Source: an uncultured Porphyromonadaceae bacterium (GTDB lineage: Bacteria > Bacteroidota > Bacteroidia > Bacteroidales > Muribaculaceae). From it: a DNA stretch of 32,407 nucleotides. Where the stretch lies: NCBI GenBank assembly GCA_947177615.1, contig CAMWUY010000007.1, positions 1-32,407 on the forward strand. The letters are read 5' to 3'. A program made the translations under genes and the position numbers. This document shows, in pieces, positions 16,326 to 24,433 of the stretch; position 1 is the first letter of the stretch, and the number at the start of each line of letters is the position of its first letter. The notes below the pieces were generated by a model. The model searched no databases. It was not told where the DNA came from and saw only the letters and a program-made list of their open reading frames with translations.

Positions 16326-17063
16326 ATGATACTTAAAGATAAAATATGTGTAGTCACCGGTGCCGCTCAGGGTATCGGCAAGGCCATCGCAGCCAATATG
16401 ATAGCCGAGGGTGCTGTCGTGTATGGATGTGACAGACAGACGGGCTCCATGGAAGATGTCGCCTCAGGATGTGCAGATTTCCACCCGCTCTATTTTGACG
16501 TAACTGATGCAGCCGCTGTCAAGGCAGCTATGATGCAGGTCAAGAAAGAGCAGGGGCGTATCGATGTTCTTGTCAATAATGCCGGAGTCGTCTTCAACAA
16601 GAAGATCGGAATGATCGTGCGCGAGGAGACCGAACTCATGTTCCGTGTCAATGTCATAGCTGTTATCGAATTGACTCAGCTCGTGTCGCGTATCATGGCA
16701 CGCACCGGTGGTGGCTCCATAGTCAATATCGCCTCAGTGACCGCAGTGCTCGGGAGCGCCGGGCAGTCCGCATACAGTGCTACAAAAGGAGCGATAATCG
16801 CCTTCACCAAATCTGCCGCCAAGGAGCTCGCACCGTCCGGGATCAGAGTCAATGCCGTAGCTCCGGGAATTGTCAAGACCGAGAGGTTCGAGGAACTCTA
16901 TGAGGCCTCGGGTGACAAGATCGATGCCCGTATCGGACGCATCGCGCTCGGTCGGCTCGGTGATCCGGATGATATCGCCAAGGCCTGTGCTTTCCTGGCC
17001 TCCGACAATGCCTCTTACATCTCGGGACAAATACTCGGCGTAGACGGTTGCGCTTCGATTTAG
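16326..17063 (+). CDS. SDR-family oxidoreductase 2 (FabG-like 3-oxoacyl-ACP reductase)
   Basis: A 245-aa classical SDR closer to FabG than its neighbour. Cofactor loop TGAAQGIG (11-18), NNAG (84-87), catalytic S137, Y150 and K154 (YSATK), followed by PSGIRVNAVAPG and the normal ending ISGQILGVDG. It would reduce beta-ketoacyl-ACP with NAD(P)H. Two SDRs with no dehydratase or enoyl reductase anywhere in the block mean that the product should keep its hydroxyl groups: either one reductase per elongation round, or two reductases with different chain position or stereochemistry. It is followed by a tandem-repeat spacer of 118 bp before the next gene, the longest gap inside this block. Confidence 0.9.
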   Translation: MILKDKICVVTGAAQGIGKAIAANMIAEGAVVYGCDRQTGSMEDVASGCADFHPLYFDVTDAAAVKAAMMQVKKEQGRIDVLVNNAGVVFNKKIGMIVREETELMFRVNVIAVIELTQLVSRIMARTGGGSIVNIASVTAVLGSAGQSAYSATKGAIIAFTKSAAKELAPSGIRVNAVAPGIVKTERFEELYEASGDKIDARIGRIALGRLGDPDDIAKACAFLASDNASYISGQILGVDGCASI

Positions 17064-17064
17064 G

Positions 17065-17128
17065 TATTAGTTATTAGTGATTAGTTATTAGTGATTAGTT
17101 ATTAGTTATTAGTGATTAGTTATTAGTT
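17065..17128. repeat. short tandem repeat TTATTAGTGATTAG in the operon spacer
   Basis: A run of TTAGTTATTAGTGA-type units (mixed 7- and 14-nt periods, units TTAGTTA and TTAGTGA) between the second SDR and the ligase gene, inside an otherwise compact operon. The sequence has no dyad symmetry. It could vary in length by slippage and so change the distance between the two genes. No promoter consensus is visible within it. Confidence 0.8.
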
Positions 17129-17181
17129 GTTAATGACCGGTTATTTGTGGGATAAGTTTCTCTTGTATTCGTTATATTCTG

Positions 17182-18573
17182 ATGTTGTTAGATATAGATA
17201 AAAAAGCTCCTGAGGCGTTCGCTGCTATTGATTCTTGCGGAAACCGTATTACTTACGGTGATATTATCGCGCTCTCCCAGGCTCTCAGTCAGACTCTCCC
17301 GGAGCGTTCGCTGATGTTTGTTCTCACCGAGAACAATGTCGGGGGAATAGCATGGGTCATGGCTGCAATCATCTCCGGTAATGTGCCACTGATACTCAAT
17401 GCCCACACTGATGAAGCTCTTCTCCATACACTTCTCGACACTTATCGACCGCAATACATCATCGCACCGGCAGAGGGAGAGAATGCTGACGGGCTGCTGA
17501 CTCATTACGGATACACAATCACTAATCTCGACAATGAGCCGGTGGAACTTAATCCGATGCTCAGCCATCTGCTCCCCACATCTGGCTCGACAGGGAGTCC
17601 AAAACTCGTACGTCACAAGTATGAAAACATCGAGGCTGCCGGTCTGAATATCAGCACATTCTTCCGACTCACTCCGGAGGATCGGGCCTTTATGGTTCTC
17701 CCGCTCTATTACACTATGGGCCTCTCCATGGTGTTCAGCCATTTCAAGGTCGGTGCCACCATACTAATCACCGATCTCAAGATGACCGATCCGGGATTTT
17801 GGAAATTCCTCAAGGAGCAGGAGGCTACAAGCTTTACCGGAGTGCCGTTCAGTTACGAGGTGCTTGATAAATTGCGGTTTACCAGGATGAAACTCCCTCA
17901 CCTTACACTTCTGACACAGGGAGGGGGCAAGATGTCGGCCGAACTCAATATGAAGTTTGCAGAATATTGCCGAGACAACGGCAAACGGTGGATCGCCACA
18001 TACGGCCAGTCCGAGGGTACGGCGCGTATGGCGTGGTTGCCCGAGGAGTATGCCCTCAGCAGAATGGGAAGCATCGGTATTGCCGTCCCCAACGGAGAAC
18101 TATCCCTGCGCGATACCGAGGGTAATGTCATCACTGAGTCACCCGCCACCGGAGAAATGTGCTATCGAGGACGCAACGTCACCATGGGATATGCCCGCTG
18201 CCGTGAGGATCTTGCCGCAGGCGATGAGCGGCACGGATTTCTCCCCACAGGTGATATCGCCTATCGCGACGAGGATGGGTTCTATTATATCAAGGGGCGT
18301 ATGGGCCGGTTTCTCAAGATATTTGGCAATCGTATCGGTCTCGACGAGTGCGACCATATTCTGAAGTCGGCCGTGACGTGTGAATGTGCCACGACCGGTA
18401 CCGATGAGAAGATATTGGTCTATCTGACCGATATTGAGCAGAGTGAGACGGCACTCCAGGCATTGCTCAGAGCCATCAAGGTTCCGGCAAGTGTGATCGA
18501 GATCCGCCATATAGAGACTCTCCCCAAGAATGATGCCGGTAAAGTCCTCTACGCCCGTCTCCCCAAGGAATAA
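17182..18573 (+). CDS. AMP-forming acyl-CoA/acyl-ACP ligase (ANL superfamily)
   Basis: Adenylating enzyme that activates a carboxylic acid as acyl-AMP and passes it to CoA or to a carrier-protein thiol. Core motifs are present: the P-loop TSGSTGSPK (133-141), the aromatic/Glu motif ATYGQSEGTARM, the ribose-binding GDIAYRDEDGFYYIKGR and the catalytic lysine in NDAGKVLYARL (K454). At 463 aa it is shorter than most acyl-CoA synthetases, and the short C-terminal domain resembles carrier-loading ligases. The ACP gene starts 69 bp downstream, so loading of a starter acid onto ACP2 is the natural proposal. Which acid is unknown. The start ATG lies shortly after the tandem-repeat spacer. Confidence 0.88.
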   Translation: MLLDIDKKAPEAFAAIDSCGNRITYGDIIALSQALSQTLPERSLMFVLTENNVGGIAWVMAAIISGNVPLILNAHTDEALLHTLLDTYRPQYIIAPAEGENADGLLTHYGYTITNLDNEPVELNPMLSHLLPTSGSTGSPKLVRHKYENIEAAGLNISTFFRLTPEDRAFMVLPLYYTMGLSMVFSHFKVGATILITDLKMTDPGFWKFLKEQEATSFTGVPFSYEVLDKLRFTRMKLPHLTLLTQGGGKMSAELNMKFAEYCRDNGKRWIATYGQSEGTARMAWLPEEYALSRMGSIGIAVPNGELSLRDTEGNVITESPATGEMCYRGRNVTMGYARCREDLAAGDERHGFLPTGDIAYRDEDGFYYIKGRMGRFLKIFGNRIGLDECDHILKSAVTCECATTGTDEKILVYLTDIEQSETALQALLRAIKVPASVIEIRHIETLPKNDAGKVLYARLPKE

Positions 18574-18642
18574 CATCACGTGCAGATCATCATATACAGA
18601 TAACTCCGGGTATGCCGGTAACTCCGATAAAATAACACTACT

Positions 18643-18885
18643 ATGACTAATTTAGAGAAATATAACAATTTTTTCACCGAGGTTTTCGGTGTAAGCGTTG
18701 ATGCGCTTGGCGCAGATTTCAATAAGGAGAATGTGGCAGAATGGGACTCCGTCCATCAGCTCAATCTCGTGTCACTCGCCGAGGAAACCTTCGACATTAT
18801 GCTCGATCCCGAGGAGATAATGGGCTTTACCTCATACGAGAAAGGTAAGGAGATAATGGCCGCTCAGGGTGTAGACCTCAACTGA
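18643..18885 (+). CDS. acyl carrier protein 2
   Basis: An 80-aa ACP with the phosphopantetheine serine in AEWDSVHQLNLV (S36). Helix I is NLEKYNNFFTEVFGV, and the acidic segment LAEETFDIMLDPEEIMGF provides the partner-docking face. Sequence identity to ACP1 is visibly low beyond the WDS core, so the two are not a recent duplication and may serve different partners. It sits between the ligase (69 bp) and the KAS III gene (5 bp), which suggests that it carries the primer or the extender seen by those enzymes. Confidence 0.92.
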   Translation: MTNLEKYNNFFTEVFGVSVDALGADFNKENVAEWDSVHQLNLVSLAEETFDIMLDPEEIMGFTSYEKGKEIMAAQGVDLN

Positions 18886-18890
18886 ATATT

Positions 18891-19949
18891 ATGGCAAAAT
18901 GGAGAATTAAGAATGTCCGTATGGCCGGTGTGTCAGCATGTGTGCCCGAAAGGGTAGTGTCCACCGAGGAACTCGGCATTCTCACACCCGAAGAGTCTGA
19001 AACCTTCAATAAGACTGTCGGTATCCGCCAACGTCACTTGGCTGATGACTCTGTTTGCGCTTCAGACATGTGTCAGAAGGCAGCGGAGAAACTTCTGGAA
19101 GATCTTGGCTGGGAACGCGAATCTATCGATGTGCTGATCTTCGAATCGGTGACAGGTGATTATCGTACGCCACCGACCTCTTGTCTCCTGCAGGACAGAC
19201 TCGGACTCCCCGACACGACATTCTGTCTGGATATGCCGATGGGGTGTTGCGGTTGTCTGTATGCTATCACTGTGGGTGGTAATATGTTGACAACCGGCAA
19301 TGTGCGCCGCGCTCTGTTGCTGATCGGCGACACTGCATTGCGGATGGGCTCGATGAAGGACAAAAGTCGTGTTCCCCTTTTCGGCGATGCAGGGACAGCC
19401 ATTGCTCTCGAATATGACCCGGAGGCGCCCGAGATAGTGGTCGATTTCCATACATACGGCAAGGGATATGAAGCTCTGATGACACCGCACGGAGGTTTCC
19501 GTCATCCCGCCACACCGGAGTCATTTGTCGAAGAGGATTTCGGCAACGGTATAATCCGCGCGCCCTACCATACGCTCATCAATGGAATGAATGTATTCTC
19601 GTTCGCCATATCCAAACCCCCTAAGTCAGTCGAACAATTTCTCGAGACTGAGGGTATAGACCGTAATACGGATGTGGATTACTTCCTGATACACCAGGCT
19701 AACAAGATGATAGTGGATCGTGTCGTCAAGAAATTGAAGCTGCCGGTAGAGAAGGTGCCGTACAATATTGAGGAGTTCGGTAATCTGGGTGGTGCCTCCA
19801 TCCCGTCCCTGATGGTCACACGCCTGCGAGACCGGCTCAGCGAGCATCCGGTCCGGCTATTGATGTCATCATTCGGCTTAGGTTTGTCATGGGCCACTAT
19901 GAGCGCTACATTCGGACCTATGGTGATACCCGAGTTACAATATATATAA
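18891..19949 (+). CDS. 3-oxoacyl-ACP synthase III-like (KAS III/FabH-type) condensing enzyme
   Basis: Thiolase-fold enzyme of 352 aa that would condense a primer thioester with malonyl-ACP. The Cys-His-Asn triad is readable: C119 in MGCCGC (FabH: ACAGF position; C120 is the neighbour), H268 in FLIHQANKMI and N298 in FGNLGGAS. Asn being kept supports condensation rather than simple acyl transfer, though KAS III-like acyltransferases such as CerJ-type enzymes also exist. The GNLGGASIPS ending differs from the FabH GNTSAAS form, marking a specialised branch. The start is 5 bp after ACP2, and the stop overlaps the ATG of the phosphoglycosyl transferase (TAATG). Acts in the cytosol as the chain-building step of the acyl block. 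Confidence 0.9.
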   Translation: MAKWRIKNVRMAGVSACVPERVVSTEELGILTPEESETFNKTVGIRQRHLADDSVCASDMCQKAAEKLLEDLGWERESIDVLIFESVTGDYRTPPTSCLLQDRLGLPDTTFCLDMPMGCCGCLYAITVGGNMLTTGNVRRALLLIGDTALRMGSMKDKSRVPLFGDAGTAIALEYDPEAPEIVVDFHTYGKGYEALMTPHGGFRHPATPESFVEEDFGNGIIRAPYHTLINGMNVFSFAISKPPKSVEQFLETEGIDRNTDVDYFLIHQANKMIVDRVVKKLKLPVEKVPYNIEEFGNLGGASIPSLMVTRLRDRLSEHPVRLLMSSFGLGLSWATMSATFGPMVIPELQYI

Positions 19950-20563
19950 TGCAGCTGTACCGTCGTTTTTTCAAACGCATCATCGATGTCACACTCTCCG
20001 GTGTGGCATTGCTGATTTTGGCCATACCGCTGGCACTGATTACGGTATGGCTTCATTTTGCCAACAAGGGAGCCGGCGCGTTCTTTCGACAGGAGCGCCC
20101 GGGACGGGACGGCAGGATTTTTAAGGTTATCAAATATAAGACAATGACCGATGAGCGCGATGCCGAGGGCAATCTCTTGCCCGATAAGGATCGTCTCACC
20201 GGGGTTGGTAGGTTCGTGCGCTCCACCTCGATAGATGAACTGCCGCAGCTCTGGAATGTCTTCAAGGGTGATATGTCGCTGATAGGCCCGCGTCCGTTGC
20301 TGGTCTCATATCTTCCATTGTATTCCCCGCAGCAGAGGCGCCGTCATGAGGTCAGACCCGGCATCACGGGGTGGGCTCAATGTCACGGACGCAATAATAT
20401 CTCCTGGGCACAGAAGTTTGAATATGATGTATGGTATGTTGATCATCTTTCGTTTGCTACGGATATTAAGGTGATCCTCACCACGATACGCAAGGTTGTA
20501 AAACGGGAGGATATCTCGGCCGAAGGTCAGGCTACAGTCGAGGCTTTCGACGGAACGAATTAA
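19949..20563 (+). CDS. small phosphoglycosyl transferase (PglC-type, Bac_transf)
   Basis: Monotopic initiating transferase that loads a sugar-1-phosphate from a UDP-sugar onto undecaprenyl phosphate. The 204-aa form has only the catalytic core: a re-entrant membrane helix at the N-terminus (RIIDVTLSGVALLILAIPLALI), KVIKYKTM, GRFVRSTSIDELPQLWNVFKGDMSLIGPRPL with the Asp-Glu dyad (D96-E97), then RHEVRPGITGWAQCHGRNNISW. The size and motif order match PglC, which uses UDP-diNAc-bacillosamine, more than the larger WbaP/WcaJ. This agrees with PglE- and PglF-like genes downstream. The ORF track starts earlier (19889), but the ATG at 19949 overlaps the KAS III stop and begins right at the basic MQLYRRFFKRIID head, so I use it. 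Confidence 0.93.
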   Translation: MQLYRRFFKRIIDVTLSGVALLILAIPLALITVWLHFANKGAGAFFRQERPGRDGRIFKVIKYKTMTDERDAEGNLLPDKDRLTGVGRFVRSTSIDELPQLWNVFKGDMSLIGPRPLLVSYLPLYSPQQRRRHEVRPGITGWAQCHGRNNISWAQKFEYDVWYVDHLSFATDIKVILTTIRKVVKREDISAEGQATVEAFDGTN

Positions 20564-20589
20564 GGAACGCGCTCTAACAGAATTGAGAA

Positions 20590-21186
20590 TTGAAAATCAA
20601 ACAATTTGTCAACAACGTATTCACCTCCAATTCCTTTGTGGTGCATGATGACCGCAATGCAGTCATCATCGATGTAGGTGATTTCACGCCGATACAGGAA
20701 TATCTCGTCTCTCAGGGCCTCGCTCTGAGAGCTGTTTTTATTACCCATACCCATTATGACCACATCTATGGTGTCGGCGATCTGATGGCGGCTTATCCGG
20801 AGGTGCCTGTATATACCTCGGAGTTTGGCAAGAGAGCTTTTGGCGAGCCCGGATGGAATTTTTCACGTTATCATGACACTCATATTTGCATAATTTCGGA
20901 TAAAATTATATCTTTACAAGATAATGTACAGGTTTCGGCATTCGAGGGTGTAAGTATTCTTGCCATACGCACTCCGGGACATGATGAGAGTTGTATGAGT
21001 TATCTGTGTGACAACGCTTTATTCACCGGAGACTCTTATATACCGGATGTCAAGGTCATCGCGACATTCCCGCGCAGTGACAAGACGTTGGCCCGGCACT
21101 GGTATGACAGGCTCTCTGCAATGTCCGACAAATATGATATTTATCCGGGACATGGTCCTGTCAGAATAATAGATCCTGACCAATGA
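20590..21186 (+). CDS. MBL-fold metallo-hydrolase
   Basis: A 198-aa metallo-beta-lactamase-fold protein of the glyoxalase-II-like group. All metal ligands are present: THTHYDH (H53, H55, D57, H58), TPGHDE (H131), TGDSY (D148) and YPGHGP (H188). No signal peptide, so cytosolic. The only usable start is a TTG at 20590 (in-frame stop just upstream, no ATG before the metal site). Members of this fold hydrolyse thioesters (glyoxalase II acts on S-lactoylglutathione), so it could release or proof-read acyl-ACP/acyl-CoA from the acyl block, a role known for similar enzymes in some polyketide clusters. This is inference from location. Its stop overlaps the aminotransferase start (ATGA). Confidence 0.88.
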   Translation: MKIKQFVNNVFTSNSFVVHDDRNAVIIDVGDFTPIQEYLVSQGLALRAVFITHTHYDHIYGVGDLMAAYPEVPVYTSEFGKRAFGEPGWNFSRYHDTHICIISDKIISLQDNVQVSAFEGVSILAIRTPGHDESCMSYLCDNALFTGDSYIPDVKVIATFPRSDKTLARHWYDRLSAMSDKYDIYPGHGPVRIIDPDQ

Positions 21187-22448
21187 GAGATAGAATATTG
21201 TTATGTCTTGCCCACATGAGTGGCAAAGAGATGGACTACATCAAGGAGGCATTTGATGCCAATTGGGTCGTGCCGATGGGTCCAAATGTCAATGGTTTCG
21301 AGGAGGATCTCGAGAAGTTTGTCAATCGACGTGACAATCAGCCGCCGTTGCATAAATCGGTTGTAGGACTCAGTGCCGGCACGGCAGCCGTTCACCTCGC
21401 GCTGATAGCCTGCGGTGTCGGTCCGGGCGATGAGGTGCTTGTACAATCATTCACCTTCTGCGCATCAAGCCATCCCATCACTTACCTGGGCGCTACGCCG
21501 GTCTTTGTTGACTCGGAGCGTGAGACCTGGAATATGGATCCCGATCTGCTCGAGGAGGCTATCAGGGACCGTATCGAAAAGACGGGGAGGAAACCCAAAG
21601 CCATCATACCTGTCGCTCTGTACGGTATGCCCTATCAGATAGACCGCATCATGGAGATTGCCGACCGTTACGACATTCCGGTCATCGAAGATGCAGCCGA
21701 GGGGTTCGGCTCAAAATTCGACGGACAAATACTCGGCACATTCGGACGCTACGGCGTGCTCTCGTTCAATGGCAACAAGATTATCACCACTTCCGGAGGG
21801 GGTGCCCTGATATGTCCTGATAAGGAGGCAAAGAATGAGATACTCTTCTATGCCACACAGGCGCGCGAGAGTTATCCCTATTATCAGCATGAACATATAG
21901 GCTACAATTATCGTATGAGCAATATCTGCGCCGGCATAGGACGCGGCCAGATGACAATACTTGACGAGCATATAGCTCATCACAAGCATGTCCAACAGCT
22001 GTACACAGAGTTGCTCGGAGACCTGCAGGGCTTCACGATGCATCAGAATCCCGGTCCGGAATATGACTCCAACTTCTGGCTCTGTGCAGCCATCCTTGAC
22101 AAGGATATCCGCATCAAGGGTCAGGATGAGGCCTACAAGTCAGTGATCACAGGCGCAGTCGGCGGAGCGGCGGGAGTCACACACGCAGCTGCGACGGCTG
22201 TCACGGACTGTCAGCCCGATGCCAATGTCGAGGCGCTCCGTGTATTTCTTGACAAGGCCAACATCGAGGCCCGTCCGTTGTGGAAACCGATGCACCGCCA
22301 GCCCGTATACCGCAATGCTCCCGCTTACGTCAATGGTGTCAGCGAAGATCTGTTCCATTCAGGAATATGTCTCCCCGCCGGTCCGTTCGTCTCAGATGAT
22401 GATGTCAGATATATAGCCGACCACATCAGGGCGGCAATTGATGATTAG
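21183..22448 (+). CDS. DegT-family UDP-sugar 4-aminotransferase (PglE-like)
   Basis: PLP enzyme of 421 aa that would convert the 4-keto product of the dehydratase encoded next into a UDP-4-amino-4,6-dideoxy-HexNAc. It begins RILLCLAHMSGKEMDYIKEAFDANWVVPMGP, typical of the PglE group in Bacteroidota. Further landmarks are GLSAGTAAVHLALI, FTFCASSHPITYLGATPVFVDSE, VIEDAAEGFGSKFDG and the PLP lysine in LSFNGNKIITTSGGG (K199). The substrate assignment follows from pairing with the PglF-like gene 3' of it. Compared with the VioA-like aminotransferase at 6961 it is longer and clearly from another branch, so the two act on different nucleotide sugars. Confidence 0.9.
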   Translation: MRDRILLCLAHMSGKEMDYIKEAFDANWVVPMGPNVNGFEEDLEKFVNRRDNQPPLHKSVVGLSAGTAAVHLALIACGVGPGDEVLVQSFTFCASSHPITYLGATPVFVDSERETWNMDPDLLEEAIRDRIEKTGRKPKAIIPVALYGMPYQIDRIMEIADRYDIPVIEDAAEGFGSKFDGQILGTFGRYGVLSFNGNKIITTSGGGALICPDKEAKNEILFYATQARESYPYYQHEHIGYNYRMSNICAGIGRGQMTILDEHIAHHKHVQQLYTELLGDLQGFTMHQNPGPEYDSNFWLCAAILDKDIRIKGQDEAYKSVITGAVGGAAGVTHAAATAVTDCQPDANVEALRVFLDKANIEARPLWKPMHRQPVYRNAPAYVNGVSEDLFHSGICLPAGPFVSDDDVRYIADHIRAAIDD

Positions 22449-22516
22449 TGCTGCGATACACATTATCAAGTAACGGAATTATTCAGGTCACAGGTTATTG
22501 TATCAGTAGAAGAGTG

Positions 22517-24427
22517 ATGAAGTCATTAAAGAACACGATCAGATGGTATTTCACCCGGGATGCACTTCCATTCTGGGGTATGATAATTCTTGACAGTATT
22601 TTCGTCATCGTCTCCGGTCTGTTGGCCTTTCTGTTGCACCATTGGCACGAACCGATGTCCGGTGTCTTCTGGCCTCTGTTGCGAACACTTTTAATATTTC
22701 TCCCCTGTTTCTGGGTGTCCTTCAAGATATTCCATACATACGTCGGGGTCATAAAATTCTCCTCTTTCAACGACCTGGTGAGTATATTCCAGTCCGTTCT
22801 CGTGGCGATGGCGCTTGTGGTCATACTGCAGGAGTCGCTCCGTGGCACACGGCTGATCCTGCACTTCGGCGGAGCCAATATGGTGCTTTTCGGACTCCTT
22901 GTCGTCACCTTTATGGTCTTGACACGTATATGGGTCAAGACTCTGTATGAAGAATATCTGCACCGCAATATCCAGCAGAAAGCATACATCCTCGGAGTCC
23001 GCTCCGGAGCGGTATCCCTGGCCAAGAATATCAATACCTCGGCGACGTCTCAATATCGTCTGGCCGGGTTTATTACCAACGAGCCCAACATGGTTCATCA
23101 CATGTTGATGGGTAAGGAGATATTCCTGTTTGATCGTAGTCTGATAGACAAGATGCTCAGGCGTAAGGTGCATTATATCATCGTGTCGCCCCTGATGATG
23201 AGCGCATTGCATGAATATTCGGAGCTGACGGGTGAGTTTGTTGATGCCGGCATCAAGTTTCTGGTGCTTCCCAATGCTACGGAATGGGACGGCAAGTCTG
23301 ATATACAGGTGGCTAATCTGAAGCCTGTAGATGTCGAGGATCTGTTGCCGCGTGAGAAGATTGAAGTGGACATGAAGGCTGCGGCTGAATTATTGACCGG
23401 TCATGTAGTGATGATAACTGGTGCAGCCGGCAGTATAGGTTCGGAGATGGTCCGTCAGATAGCCACCTACGATCCGAAGATACTGGTGCTCGTGGATCAG
23501 GCTGAAACACCGATGCACGACATACGTCTGATGATGAGCAAGGAGTATCCTAATCTGCGTGCCGAGACCATTGTGGCCGATATCTCGGATAGGCGCATGA
23601 TGGAGCGTCTCTTCAACAGGTACAGACCCGGGTACGTCTTTCATGCAGCTGCCTACAAGCATGTGCCGATGATGGAGAATAATCCATACGAGAGTGTGGT
23701 TAACAATATCTTAGGAACCAAGATAATAGCTGATTTGGCTGTCAAATATGGCACTCGCAAGTTTGTCATGGTCTCTACCGACAAGGCTGTCAATCCGACC
23801 AATGTCATGGGATGCTCCAAGCGTATATGTGAGATATATGTCCAGAGTCTTGACAAGGCTATCAAGGATGGTGAGGTGAAGGGTGTCACACAGTTTGTAA
23901 CTACACGTTTCGGAAATGTCCTTGGGTCTAACGGCTCTGTTATCCCTCTCTTCCAGAAGCAGATACAGTCGGGAGGACCATTGACTGTGACCCATCCCGA
24001 TATCATACGCTATTTCATGCTCATACCTGAGGCGTGCAAGCTGGTCATCGAGGCCGGCACTATCGGCAAGGGGGGAGAGATTTTCGTATTTGATATGGGT
24101 GAGCCTGTCCGGATTGCCGATCTTGCCAAGCGTATGATCCAACTTAGCGGCGCGGTCAATGTGGATATCATTTATACCGGTCTGCGCGATGGTGAGAAAC
24201 TGTATGAAGAGGTCCTTAATGACAAGGAGATAACCCTTCCGACATTCCATCCCAAGATCAAGATCGCCAAGGTGAGGGAATACGATTTTGATGCAGTCAG
24301 TCGCAAGATCGATGATCTGATCGATACCAGCGCGGATATTGATGACATGCAGATAGTAGCTAAGATGAAGGCTATCGTGCCCGAATACAAGAGCGCCAAT
24401 TCCAAATATTCCTCACTCGATCAGTAG
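22517..24427 (+). CDS. membrane-bound UDP-GlcNAc 4,6-dehydratase (PglF/CapD/WbpM-like)
   Basis: Large extended-SDR dehydratase. The N-terminal 160 residues hold four hydrophobic segments, then comes a first Rossmann-like domain (KAYILGVRSGAVSLA) and the catalytic domain with NAD+ loop GAAGSIG (302-308), VFHAAAYKHVPMMENNP, VSTDKAVNPTNVMGCSKR and VTTRFGNVLGSNGSVIPLF. In this group Tyr of YxxxK is replaced by Met, seen here as M431 and K435, which marks the inverting/retaining 4,6-dehydratases rather than simple epimerases. It makes the UDP-4-keto-6-deoxy-HexNAc used by the PglE-like enzyme. The ORF track starts with GTG at 22448; I prefer ATG 22517, which leads straight into the usual start (KNTIRWYFTRDALPFW). 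Last gene of the locus, ending 6 bp from the convergent flippase. Confidence 0.92.
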   Translation: MKSLKNTIRWYFTRDALPFWGMIILDSIFVIVSGLLAFLLHHWHEPMSGVFWPLLRTLLIFLPCFWVSFKIFHTYVGVIKFSSFNDLVSIFQSVLVAMALVVILQESLRGTRLILHFGGANMVLFGLLVVTFMVLTRIWVKTLYEEYLHRNIQQKAYILGVRSGAVSLAKNINTSATSQYRLAGFITNEPNMVHHMLMGKEIFLFDRSLIDKMLRRKVHYIIVSPLMMSALHEYSELTGEFVDAGIKFLVLPNATEWDGKSDIQVANLKPVDVEDLLPREKIEVDMKAAAELLTGHVVMITGAAGSIGSEMVRQIATYDPKILVLVDQAETPMHDIRLMMSKEYPNLRAETIVADISDRRMMERLFNRYRPGYVFHAAAYKHVPMMENNPYESVVNNILGTKIIADLAVKYGTRKFVMVSTDKAVNPTNVMGCSKRICEIYVQSLDKAIKDGEVKGVTQFVTTRFGNVLGSNGSVIPLFQKQIQSGGPLTVTHPDIIRYFMLIPEACKLVIEAGTIGKGGEIFVFDMGEPVRIADLAKRMIQLSGAVNVDIIYTGLRDGEKLYEEVLNDKEITLPTFHPKIKIAKVREYDFDAVSRKIDDLIDTSADIDDMQIVAKMKAIVPEYKSANSKYSSLDQ

Positions 24428-24433
24428 TAGTCC

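Noticed and set aside
17065-17128. CRISPR array or iterons
   Set aside because: The units are 7-14 nt and adjacent without unique spacers, with no cas or replication genes nearby.
19889-19948. Longer start for the phosphoglycosyl transferase
   Set aside because: It would overlap the KAS III gene by 61 bp and add residues not seen in PglC-type enzymes; the ATG at 19949 fits both the TAATG junction and the family N-terminus.
22448-22516. GTG start of the dehydratase at 22448
   Set aside because: The extra 23 residues are unlike the family start, while ATG 22517 leads directly to the conserved head of the protein.
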